Below the pieces are notes generated by a model. That model saw nothing but the letters and a program-made list of their open reading frames with translations. It was not told the origin of the DNA and made no database searches. The position numbers and the translations under genes are program-made. Positions 1 through 10,575 of a DNA stretch of 64,000 nt are shown here, piece by piece (the stretch's first letter is position 1; every line of letters begins with the position of its first letter). This DNA comes from Marasmius tenuissimus (taxonomy: Eukaryota; Basidiomycota; Agaricomycetes; Agaricales; Marasmiaceae), in NCBI GenBank assembly GCA_029532415.1, contig JAQOTA010000064.1, positions 372,001-436,000 on the forward strand. The letters are read 5' to 3'.

Positions 1-279
1 CGCGGGCGCTACTATTGTGATACAGCCTACCCTGCTCCGCTTTCGGTCAAGTCGGAATTGAACTCCAGAACGTTTTGCTATTCAATAGTGAATTGTGCTT
101 CGATTCTCAAAGCTCGAGTCCCAACCGAGCTTTTGTTTTAGTGATACAATTTAGATGCCTTCAAAAGCTATATAAGCAGTACGAGAAAGAGAGCTGGATC
201 CCAACGAGACCAGTTTTCCCGTTTGTAGTTGGAAGAGGCATCGTCCAGTTATAGATCATTCACCTTTCAATTGATACTA

Positions 280-565
280 CTGTACCATTTCGAGATGTTC
301 GACACAGGGTGTGACATGTGACAAAAATTTCCATTTGAACTTTTCGACACTGAGCTCGGTCTGGCGTGACCAAGGAGAAAAATTCAACAGAAATTGCCCA
401 AAACTGCCATTTTTAGAAGGGTTTTGTCCCAAATTTGTGTGACAGAAGGTCCAGACTGCCAAAAATTTTCGACATATTGGCCTGGGACCTGTAACCAGGT
501 GTGACATTTCGACAAAATGGGGTCCCTGTGACCTGTGACGTGTCGAACATCTCGAAATGGTACAG
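280..565. mobile_element. 286-bp Tc1/mariner-type MITE (MITE-1)
   Basis: A short element bounded by a perfect 26-bp terminal inverted repeat at 280-305 and 540-565, beginning CTGTACCATTTCGAGATGTT. A TA dinucleotide lies directly outside each end (278-279 and 566-567), as expected for Tc1/mariner target duplications. The interior repeats the word TGTGAC several times just inside the ends and has no credible coding frame. The frames crossing it are chance frames. It begins with the same pattern (CTG, ACC, ATTT) as the element at 18845-19234, so both probably belong to one MITE group mobilised by a transposase encoded elsewhere. The superfamily is inferred from the TA duplication and TIR length, not from a transposase. 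Confidence 0.8.
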
Positions 566-2657
566 TACCTCCTCACCCATTTACTATCCGGCCTCGCCGC
601 GCGCCGTGTGTTCCGCCCTTGCTCATACAGGCGACTGGCTTTGTTGCCAACGGTCATGAAATATGTCTTTCCCCACTTTGGCTCTGGGTCGTTGAGAAGA
701 GCATCGCGGGTTCTAGTGACCTACGTAGGCATCGTTCATCAGCAGCGCCGAGAAAGTTTGTCAACAAACACGCACCTCAGGCCTCATTCGAGATATAACG
801 TCTCCAAATAGATCACTTCTCTAGCCATTGTCTCTAGGGCCGTCGGCCATTATATGCATCACTTCCCCCCCACCTAGCAGTTGGCTTTGACAACGTGGAA
901 CGTAGAAGGTCAGGTCGCTGTGAGGCTTGTGACAAACACCATAAGTTTCACAGTGGCATCCCCGGTCCTTTCGCATACGCCTTCGTAATCTGATTGAAGG
1001 CGAATACCCATTGATCAGTGACCGAAACATAGTATAAAGGCAGTACGAGATACCTGAAACGACGGTCGAATCCAAAGTCCAAGCAGAACATCCTCCAGCT
1101 TATCTTGCGATTCCCTGGCGAAATGGTCGCTAAATCGACCAGCTGCAAGCCAAAGTTAGTCCAAAAAATAGGACACTATGTTGAGTAGGGAACGTACTTT
1201 ATTTATATACACCAGAAGGTCGCCACTACTGCAACGGTGGCCTGGACCTTCTACGAGGTACAACGTGGCTCCTCGTCTTGTATCACTAGTGTCTATACAG
1301 AACGTCGTTCGTCAGTACCAAGTACTTAGGTAGCAACGGAGGAAATTCGGGCGAACGTACTTAAATTTGGGTGGTAGGTGATCCAACTCCATGGTGCACG
1401 CCACTCCCTAGCTGTTTCCAAGAGCTCCGTCGAGCTGGCCTGCTTACAATAATGTGAATATTGGCATCCGTGGTAAGCCACCTGTGCTGGAGTGGTGCTG
1501 AAGGGGCCCGAACCGTAAGAGCGGGAGTTGAAGGCGACGTCCAAGAATGGCAGGGTAACCTGGGCCGGCGGACAAGGGAGACGGATAATAAGGCCGTGCT
1601 GAAGACGCTCTGCTCGTTGCTGAAGGTATCTGCCTGAAACCACCGGCAATGTGAAGCTTCCGAGTCTACAAGACCACTGTAGGCGTAGCCACGGCAGAGC
1701 AAGTAACACCGTATAACGACGGTTGTAGAGTCGTATTAAATACGGGTTTTGGTCCTGTGCTCGAGAGATTGAGCGAAGGGAGAAGCAAAAGCAGCTGCAT
1801 TCATCTTGGAGGGTCGTTGACGTGAAGTATATTTTTAGAATAGCAGAGCCAAGAACACGTCAGCGATGGTCTTGAGCAACGTTCAAGTTCTGTTTCATAC
1901 CGGAGACAGCTGCAAAATATTCCGCCATTGGATTCTGACCGGGATGTTGCCCTTGTCAACTTTTACGACGACCTGTGTTCATCGAAACTGAGCCTTGTCT
2001 CTTTCGTCGTTGGGGGAGGGGAGGCTAGAGACGGTTGAAAATACTATCAGAATGGCGAGACCGAAGAGGAAAACAAGGTGCCATACCGTGTATTGTGCAG
2101 CAAGAAACCTCAGATCTCGATCACCGACATCTTCTGAGGGCAGACCTGTGCCAGAACTATCATAGCCGAGAGATGGAACAGGCACCAACAAACATAATCA
2201 GAATTCTGATTCTGAGGGTAAGTTATCCGAATTCTTCTCGAAAAGGACGTGTGCTTTTATTTATGTAAATAATGCGCAATGAACGAGTCAAGGTAATGGT
2301 TACCAGCGTGAATTGAGAAAAACTTACCGTATGCCACTCTAATGGCCCTTCTAGTGGGCTGGGAAGCCTCGGGTGAGGACATTACCCGTACAAATGCTAA
2401 AATCTAAACGCTTCGCGCTCAAAAACCGTCGATGATGTCTCTTTATGTCGTTGCCTTCCTAGCTGCAAGCTTTCCTCGACTGAAGCACCGAGATCAATGA
2501 CACGCCAAATAATTACATATACTAGCACTTGGGCGAGCCTGCCGCGAAGAAAAATAAAACTAAAGATACTTGTAGATCATTATAGAACACTTTATGCAAT
2601 CCCCTAGTCGTGCATCATCTTTTCCCTTATCGGAAAGTCAATGAAGCCTCCGTGTAT
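566..2657. other. No gene supported
   Basis: Small frames occur on both strands (for example 127 residues on minus at 1326-1709), but none shows a domain, a conserved motif, paralogues within the window or clean exon borders. The part next to 2658 is the 3' flank of PF1. Around 2535 it carries GAGCCTGCCGCG, which recurs at about 25562 downstream of PF2, so the duplicated PF block extends at least that far. Confidence 0.4.
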
Positions 2658-5600
2658 CTATCTCCATGCTTTCTTCACAGTCTCATTTGCATGAGTCGTC
2701 TGAGAGCTGAAAGACATCTTGATACAACAAGTACGAATAAACGGAAATCAGGCTTACCGCGTTATCCGTGAAGGAGATGGGGTGGGCTTCGCAAGAACCA
2801 CCGTACGATCTTTCTGTTCGGGCTGATTCTTCGGTTTGTTGGGCGTGGTGACGACCCTACCTGAGGTTTGGGTACTGGATAGACTGGTTGGAGGATATTT
2901 ACAAGTGACTCAAAGTACCGGTTCTTACCACCGAGTTGGGGTCGGCTTTTGCACAGTATTTGCCGCAGCGGCCTTTGTCCCGAGAGATTTCTGCTCCCCT
3001 GTTTTCGGTCGTATTTTGGGACTAGACACGACGACGATTTTCCCTCGTGCCTCAAGTCTGCTCAAATATTTGAAAAGCTGAATGTGGGTCAGGAAGATAG
3101 ACTTACCGTGTCGGGGGTACCGGGGTATCATCACGAGTGTCTCCCCTAAGAATTTTGGTTTCTTGGTCGGACGGTTTTGGTTGCTTAGTTGCAACGGTGG
3201 TCACGGAGCTGAGAAAGGTAGGTGAAATGATACAGACGACGGGTTCCAAGCACGAGTCCTTACCGTCGAGCTGGGGTATGGTTTTGTCCGATACCAGTGT
3301 GAACGCTCTTTGTTCCAAAAAATTTCTGCTCTACTAGTTTGGGTTGTGGTCGTGGACTGACCATGGCGATTGCCTTTCCCCGTGTCTGGGGCCTACTCGA
3401 ATATTTTAGATATCGAATGTGGGCGAGAAAAAGAGACTTACCATGCTGGACGTGCAGAGGTATCATTACAACCGTATATTTTTATTCTTGTGGCTCCCTG
3501 CGACTGTTTGGGTCGCTTAGTCGCCATGCAAGATACGGAGGTCATAGAGCTGAGAGACATCGGTAAAAATGATGGGTGTTAACGATAGGAAATGAAGCTC
3601 ACTGTCCGATCGGGGCTGGTTTCTGGGCAATAGGTTTTGATAAATCAGGTTCGAATCTTGATTTCTGCACTGTAGGATGCTGCCCTCTGACACGGCGCGT
3701 CTCTTCCACAGAACTTCCAGCGTTGGTTTCTTGACGACCATCTAAAATTTGAGTTCAAGCGTTAGCTAGGCGGAGCATGCCAGGAGTATAGAGCACATAC
3801 CCCGCTCTCCCGAGTGCGTGATTCCGCTTTCTACGGGTGGATTCACGAGCAAGGAAGCTAATGAGGATGTATGCTGAGAAATGGAAGAGTAAGGTTTGCT
3901 CTCATCTTCCTCTAAGCCCCCATTCTCATCTGAGTCCCTCAAGTCTTCATTGCTGTCTGTATCCTCTAGGACCTCAGTCCTTTGATTGTGTGGATCACCT
4001 GAATCAGAAACTAGATTATACTCAACACATAAACGAGAGTGACTGGTACGCACCCCTTATCAATTCGGGATACCCATGATCTTGAGCATATTGCTTCCCA
4101 TTGACACCATAGTTTGTGCTACACAAGTGGCTCTTGACCCAGCCATATTCATTAGGGAACCAATGCGAACCAAGACACATCTCAACCTCCAGCTCAGGTA
4201 TTCCTGACTGCTTCCAATCGTCCTTTGAGATCACGGTCTTTCCTTCCGGATCCCATGACCAGTAAAATAGCGGGCCAGAAAGGGGATGGGATATACAGCA
4301 CATTTCACTAATGTACTCGACGTGGAGGGGAGGAACAAAGAGGTACACGGGTGTTGGACAGGGTTTGAGACCACGTGAAAAATCACCAGCGACGGAAAAT
4401 CCGATTTCATCAATGAGATCTGAAGAACAATATTAGAGGGACATGAAGATGCTAATGGGATCAAAGATCTGTGGGACACTCACATGTCAACATGCTGCTA
4501 TCCTTTTCAGACTGGCAAAGGTAAGCGGCGCGGAGTTGACTTCGGTCCTCCGACGGAAGACGCAACGAAAAGTATAGGTAGAGTCGGGTGTTGTGAGTGT
4601 TGTGGAATTGAAAGTCAACGCGTGAAGGGACTAGTGGGATTAGAAGATGAAGGGGTGGATGGCAACCAAGCATACCTTTCTCAGAGTACCCGACATCAAT
4701 ATTGTGACTGCGATTCTCAAAACACCACTCGGGACGTGGAGTCGAAGGGAAGTGAGCTTGAATTCCACTCCGGTCTACAACAGCTCCAATTGTCAGTCGG
4801 CCATGAGGCGCAAAGTCTGACAGGTTTGTCTGATGTGTCCTTCCAAGTGGCGCAATCAGGCATAAGAAGTCACCAAAGGTGTTCTCGAAGTAAGTGATGA
4901 TATCGTTGCTATCAAGTCGGGGAAGAGGGCCCTCAGGAAGTGGGATTGGCGCGAAGGAGTAGTCTTCACTTGGTTGTTCAATACAGGTGGAAGCGTCATA
5001 TTGCCAAGACCGTGTTTTGAGATTGAACGTCCAATCATCCCACTCTGACGAAACCTGTTGTGCCATTTTTAGCTCGTCAAGACTCGGATCAGTGCTGAGC
5101 AAACTCACCGAAATCCTCAGCGATTTGTCGGCACGAAGCGCAGAGATTGCGGCATACTGAAGGCACTTTCAGGAGTGTTTGGATGCAGATCAAAGTACTT
5201 ACTTGGGTATACCACAGGTATTGATATTTAAGGTGCTCTACCCAGAAAAACCGATTAGTAAATTCGTCTCCGTTGACTAGATCTAGGAACCTTAAGACAT
5301 GAGCCCCGAGCACAGCACAGTCATAAGAGGTTTCGCACCTTCATGCAAAATGAAAGTCGGCATCTCTGCCCTCATCAATCCCAGCAGTTGAACGACTCGC
5401 TGTGTCCTACGCTCGCCTTTTAAAGTGGCAAGCCTACCTGAACCAACTTGAGGCTTACTTGTGAGCTGAAAAAGCCTCATAGAGCTCTTTCCACAACTAA
5501 AGAACCAAATATAATTCTAATGCTCAATACTTGGTCAATATTGCACTCACCAGGCGTGTAGTATCCTTATTCTCCTGATCCTTTGGCTTGAAACTCACTA

Positions 5601-5996
5601 CAGTAACCGTGTAGTTATATGGGAATAGTGTGGCGGTGTGAAACCTCTTCACTACTGCAATTCTTGTTTCTCGACCGTTCTGAAATGACCTGTTGTTTGT
5701 GAGAGACTCCCTCTCCCTGATCACCACCTCCATCTCCCGCGACCAGGTTTGCTCTCGAAAAAGAACATCGCCCTCAAAAATTTCCCTATACCGTTTTTGT
5801 TTAGGCTGAACAGTGGATGTTTCGAGTCAATTGATCATTCAAAGTGCTCAGTACGTACCATAACTCGACTCTCATCTTCCTCCCGGCAGGTCGTACAACT
5901 GATGTAGTTTTGATGAACATCGCCTTCGACATTTTGGAAGCTACTTCCGGGACCAATTTCTGTATTTGTAGCACCTGTGAAGAACTTAGAGGACAT
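2658..5996 (-). pseudogene. PF1: paralogue 1 of the five-copy family, frameshifted
   Basis: Minus-strand member of an uncharacterised agaricomycete family, about 15 exons. The start at 5996 (MSSKFFTGATNTEIG) is fixed by paralogy. The body keeps the family blocks: LYEAFSAH, PTFILHEGAK, DWTFNLKTR, YFENTFGDF, GYSEK, FYWSWDPEGK and QYAQDHGYPEL. The tail holds mini-exons a-b-a'-b'-c and ends ETVKKAWR at 2658-2660. In the exon encoding PTFILHEGAK, between about 5300 and 5325, PF1 is one nucleotide shorter than PF3 and PF5 (two nucleotides longer than PF2, which is itself in frame), which shifts the frame into a stop at once. No splice signal rescues it. All other exons remain open, so inactivation looks recent, or the base is an assembly error. 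The promoter-side TATA-like run is at about 6058-6067. The family's function is unknown to me. Confidence 0.78.
2758..3549 (-). repeat. Tandem phase-2 exon modules in the PF1 tail
   Basis: Five consecutive mini-exons can be read between GT and AG borders: a 3442-3549 (108 nt), b 3264-3392 (129), a' 3107-3208 (102), b' 2929-3057 (129), c 2758-2874 (117), then the last exon 2658-2706. Every module length is a multiple of three and every intron splits a codon after its second base, so modules can be gained, lost or skipped without changing frame. Modules a and a' share ATK-P-K...DT...RPTR-like ends. Modules b and b' share RGK...PK..EQK..GTK...TPxR. The encoded peptide is rich in Lys, Arg, Pro, Thr and Ser and is probably disordered; a nuclear or nucleic-acid-binding role is only a guess. 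Confidence 0.8.
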
Positions 5997-6926
5997 AGTC
6001 GAGTTATGGAGGCAAGGGGGGGAAGGAAGTATGGGGAGCACCTCAGCGTCGTCCCTCCCTATATAAAATCAGGTCAGCCTCGCAGTTGACGTGTAGTATT
6101 AACACTCATGAGCCCCACCCACACTAGGTGCAAAATAACATCATACATGAGGCTTTATTAATATTCATGTTGCATTTGTTCTAAAGAATGTACAATCTGA
6201 CATACTTTCTTCAAAATAAAGCTCAGTTTGAGCATGACCCGTTAAAGCAGTACCTTTTGGGGTTGTGTTGCTCGGGAGTTATTGACAGACATGGAGGGTG
6301 GCTCTATGGAGAGATGCGTAGCATATCTGAATGACGAGGGAACTACTCGTAGGGTGGAGCTAGGATTCAGACAACCAACGGTGTTTTTACTGGTCTCGGA
6401 GTACAATTGTGGCTAGAGGATGATCCTTTTTAATTATCCTTGTCTCAAACTCTATTCTCTAGCCTCACCCGCGGCGCTCGTTGCAGAGAAACCGCGGTAA
6501 GTGACTGTGATTAGTATAGAAGCACAAGCGAGGCTGGGGAAGTAACACAAACCTACAATATATGATCTCCACGATTCTAGGCCACTTAGCCGAGTCGACG
6601 TTCCTGGAGTTTATATTGCGTCCGAGACGCGAGGTTCTATTATGTATTTAGGGTAAATTTTCTGATTTTCAAAATGATCCACAATTCTAGAACACGCTGG
6701 TCTGACTGGCGGTGGACTCAGATGTTCGATCCTTGCCTGAAGTGTCTCACTGAAAGGTTCGTAAAAGGAGGAGATATTCAGCAACACGCCCATTCGTTAC
6801 CCTGTTTTACAGTAGACCCTTGTTCCTGTTTTGTCCCACGGTTAATTACCCCAGAGTAAGTTCACGACACTCATTATATTGATAAGTTGGCTGGAATTGT
6901 CAACTGAAACGCAACGGGAAATGTTT

Positions 6927-7226
6927 TCAGACTTGTGAGTACGAGTTGAGGGTTTGAAAACGCCTTGACAGTTGTCTGTCAAGGGCACGCGTTGACTCTG
7001 AGAAAGTGGCCTGTTCGGAATATTCTATGGTTCTGAAGAACTCGATCGGCGTAGAGTTTGGAACTAAAAGCTCCTCACTCGGGAGTCGGACTACCTTTTT
7101 ACCCGTCGAGGAATCCATTACAGCTAACAATGAAACCCTAGCATAATTCGCACGACCCCCACCTTCATTGATCTGTTTAGTTCCAAACAACCGCACATGG
7201 CCAACATACAAGTACCTACGCCCCAT
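6927..7226 (-). CDS. Hypothetical 99-residue protein
   Basis: Open frame of 99 residues starting MGRRYLYVGHVRLFG and containing GRANYARVSLLAV. I do not recognise the family. It is listed because part of it is duplicated on the opposite strand at 7380-7471 with the peptide conserved (LFGYKQISEGEGRANYARVS). Several differences there are synonymous or conservative, which suggests it was once selected as protein. There is no signal peptide or membrane segment. It may be one exon of a longer gene. Confidence 0.35.
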   Translation of the reverse strand: MGRRYLYVGHVRLFGTKQINEGGGRANYARVSLLAVMDSSTGKKVVRLPSEELLVPNSTPIEFFRTIEYSEQATFSESTRALDRQLSRRFQTLNSYSQV

Positions 7227-7471
7227 ACATGCCTCTCGCGGTCAGGAGTTCTGAGCTAATGTTGCTCTATAGCTTCAGAATGGATTTGCAGCCTTTTGGT
7301 CGCGATGGTTGTGGTTGAATGTCGTTGGGACGTCGTGAGTCCATTGTAAATCGCAGAAGTCATCACGCAATTGCCATTGAGTTGGCCACGCGTCTCTGTT
7401 TGGCTATAAACAGATCAGTGAAGGTGAGGGTCGTGCGAATTATGCTAGGGTTTCATTGTTAGCTGTAAAGG
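7115..7471. repeat. Imperfect inverted repeat, partial copy of the 99-residue ORF
   Basis: Arm 1 (7115-7188) and arm 2 (7398-7471) are reverse complements at 68 of 74 positions by direct comparison. Weaker similarity extends arm 1 to about 7206 and arm 2 back to about 7380. The arms lie head to head around about 170-210 bp of unrelated spacer. Transcription through both arms would give a long hairpin. Arm 2 reads LFGYKQISEGEG in its own plus-strand frame and then stops. Confidence 0.8.
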
Positions 7472-9649
7472 CACATGAGCATTGACTTCGTCAGAGGCAG
7501 TGGACTGAACTACGGAAAATGTACATTTGAGGTAACTATCCGAAATCCTTTGACGGTTGTGATTACGCCAGACGGTACTCGTCTCCGCTCACACACAGAA
7601 CTAACGCGGACTGACGGTGTAATCTTCTGTATACCTACTAAAACCAGATGCTAATCAACACGGGAAGGCTCAGAGTCATCAAGAGTAAGAGAATGTACGT
7701 ACTACGCAGATCGGATAATCAGGCCCAACTACAGAGCGTCTCCCGGTAAGAAAGAGACCATGTGGTTTCGGGAGCAATCACTCGACTAGGTAATCGGGCT
7801 GTCAGTGTGAGGTACCTGGCCGAAGATCGCGTGAGCTCGAGCGAACGAAAGCGGTTGAAGAGACAAGTACATACCCCTCAATCCGTCGGTAAGCAAGTTG
7901 TCTCAGCTCGTGCGTCGACCGAGCTAGTTCTGCTCGTCTGATGGATATTGTTATGAAGATCATAGATAAGTGGAATTGAGTAGATGAACTAAATGGGTGG
8001 ACGAATCACAGGGAAAACCCACTAGCATGTCCAATAAAGATTCGCATGACGGTTCTCGCGCTTGAAGCGTGGCTTCACCCCTTGGACAGTATCAATGACG
8101 CGTCAGGAGTTTATGGGCGTCGAGGAAGAACCAATGTTGGGTGGTAATGGGTCTTCTTGCTAGCTGCTGACCGTGACGAGGGAAGGTTGAGAGCGACCTG
8201 ATGATGGAGCACATAAGGATGACACCACGGGAACCCAAAAACACACGCACATTCAATCTATCCTTGACCATACTATCTCTTCTACCCTCCAAAGAACAAC
8301 TTGCAATCGGGGTAGACGGGATTTCGTATTGAATATCGCGAGTCCTATATAAGGATGAGGTAAGACAATGAATGAGCTCTCAAACAGGAAGGGAAACGAT
8401 GATATACCTGGGGAGCCAGAAGGCATGCCACTGTTCTCCCATCTTTCTCGATCCGACATAGTGAATAGAGTGCCTGAGTCCGGGGTGCTTGAGAATGGTA
8501 ATTACGGTGGAAGTCAGAAACGGGCGCACTCGTGCTGGAGCGCTACCCAATCACAGATGCGGTCGATGTTGTGTTGAAAATACCCAAGAGTGTCATGAGC
8601 CGCGTGAGCTTGAGATTTTGACCCATTTTCTTCCTTTAGATGTCGTGGATTATACTCGTGTTGGCGACTCGTCTCTACTTGTCCAACAGAAGAAACATGC
8701 GTGGTCAGCGCTGCTGGAACCGGCAGCGAGAAAAAAGAGACGTACACTTTGGGCTCCTGCCAAGGACGTGTAACCTCATACTTATACGACTAACCCAGCG
8801 AGTTGTCCGTCCGTTATCTGAACACTGGAAACAACCAGGATGTTGTTTGATCGACAGTGATGAGTAATCGACCGGCGTGACCAAAGAAAGAGCGATGATA
8901 CGTACCTTCATCTTTTCCCAACCTTTCAACTTCCCTGCCTTTATCGATATGTTTTCGACGATTTTCAGACTCGGGGTACCAACGAAGCGGGGGTATGAGA
9001 TGATGGTGGTTTGATAACACGTTTGAGCGGAGTCTAAAAGGGAAGCCTCGAGGCGCCAGCTCTCTCGTAAATCGAAGCGTGTGTCCTCACATGCTCTCAC
9101 GATTGTTAAAACTCAGCTCCTTGAGTTTTAAAGTGCTTGGAAGTCTCCAATCATGGATGAGCCTCAGTAGTAGAGGTCTCATGTTTGTGTAAAGATGGTA
9201 GTTAGAGAGATCCGATTGACTATGGCTGGCGTTATGAAGGTAAGTGCGTTATGAAGGTAAGTGCCCGCTATAATCATCTTGTCTTACCACCATGCATCGT
9301 GCTCCTTCCCGAAAATGCTCTCATTAGGAGATGCGTAGAAGACCAACCGTAATACTCCTCCGATATCCTATGTGCTGATAACCCGGTGTTGTGTAAGCTT
9401 CACAGATCTGATATTTATGAGAGGTGCCAGCAGGCCCAATATGCATTATAAATCTCATGGCATTCGGGCAACACCGTAAATCTTTATCCAGACACAACCC
9501 GACATCTTGAAGCATCTGGAGGTGAAGTCTCTCTGAACATCTGGTTCAATGAGAGAAGGGAATGCACGGATAACAGGAAGATATGTTTCTTGAACGCTTC
9601 CTATCCGCAGCTGTGACTCCGATGTCGTTCATTCAGGATAGCCGAAGCG
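7472..9649. other. No gene supported; old remnant shared with 50.5 kb
   Basis: No convincing gene is visible. About 100 bp near 8150-8250 matches 50545-50650 (both contain TGACGAG and ATAAGGA at the same spacing). Read on the minus strand, the two give related peptides: VILMCSIIRSLSTFPRH and VVLICFIARSMLDTPSRH. This points to an old duplicated coding sequence, now mostly decayed, possibly a membrane protein. Confidence 0.3.
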
Positions 9650-9672
9650 TCTCATACGGGGCGTGAGAAATC

Positions 9673-10512
9673 AAAGGCTGGGCTAAAGGCCGCAGCCTTT
9701 GCCTGCCTTTACCCTGTCTTCACCCTGCCTTCACCCTGCCTTCACCCTGCCTTCACCCGACCTTTAGTCAACCTTCAATGACTATGTCGCTATAAGCCAA
9801 CCCTTTCATTGTACATTTTATATTGGATCAGAGACGACGGGATATGAATGCTTGCCCCCATAGCGTGAAATCCCATGGTAAACACTCAAAAATCAGCTCT
9901 CCATGCTAGCTCATGTTGATTTAAGGTTAGAGTGTTGACTGACCGCAAATTAGAATCACTTGAGAACAAATTTTCAAGTGTCACAGATCAGTTGGGTGTA
10001 ATCTTTCTGAACTCTACGTGGAATGTGACTTCATGTGTTTTGAGCAAACTATATGATTCTGCTTTTGTCCCACTTGTACACCACTTCTGTTCAGGCGCTA
10101 TCCTGCCTTTACTTACAGAAATTCAGTCTCTACTCTCCCTTCGGCTGACCTTGATACAGCCTTTGGTCAGCCTTTACTTCCCTGATTCAACCTTCACTTC
10201 TGCAATCCCGACCTTTACTCAACCTTTATCCAGCCTTCACCCAACCTTTATCCAGCCTTCACCCAACCTTCAACCAACCTTCACCCAGCCTTCACCCAGC
10301 CTCTACACAACCTTGACTTCTGCAATTTCAACCTTTACTCAACCTTTATCCACCCTTTACTCGACCTTCATCCGGCCTTTACCCAACATTCATCCAGCCT
10401 TTACCCAACCTTCATCCGGCCTTTACTCAACATTCATCCACCCTTTACTCAACCTTTATACATTTACCCTGCCTTTGTCAGTCCTTCACCCCACCGTCAC
10501 GCAGCCTTTGAA
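9673..10512. repeat. Left subterminal array of element D
   Basis: Two blocks (about 9673-9775 and 10133-10512) of degenerate 10-12 bp units such as CCTTTACCCAG, CCTTCACCCAA and CCTTCACCCTG. The first unit next to the terminus is in the opposite orientation (AAAGGCTGGG). A 202-residue plus-strand frame across the second block (9932-10540) only translates the array (repeating FTQPLS, LHPTFIQP) and is not called a gene. Subterminal arrays of this kind can serve as transposase binding sites; that role is inferred from position. Confidence 0.75.
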
Positions 10513-10575
10513 AAGTTTGGACTCAAAACAACTCGCTTGAGTGTGTATATATCTGTATCCTACACTGGGAAACAT

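Noticed and set aside
9932..10540. 202-residue plus-strand ORF rich in FTQPL / LHPTF repeats
   Set aside because: It is a translation of the subterminal CCTTTACCCAG-type array of element D; the repeat unit explains the peptide and no paralogue or domain supports a gene.
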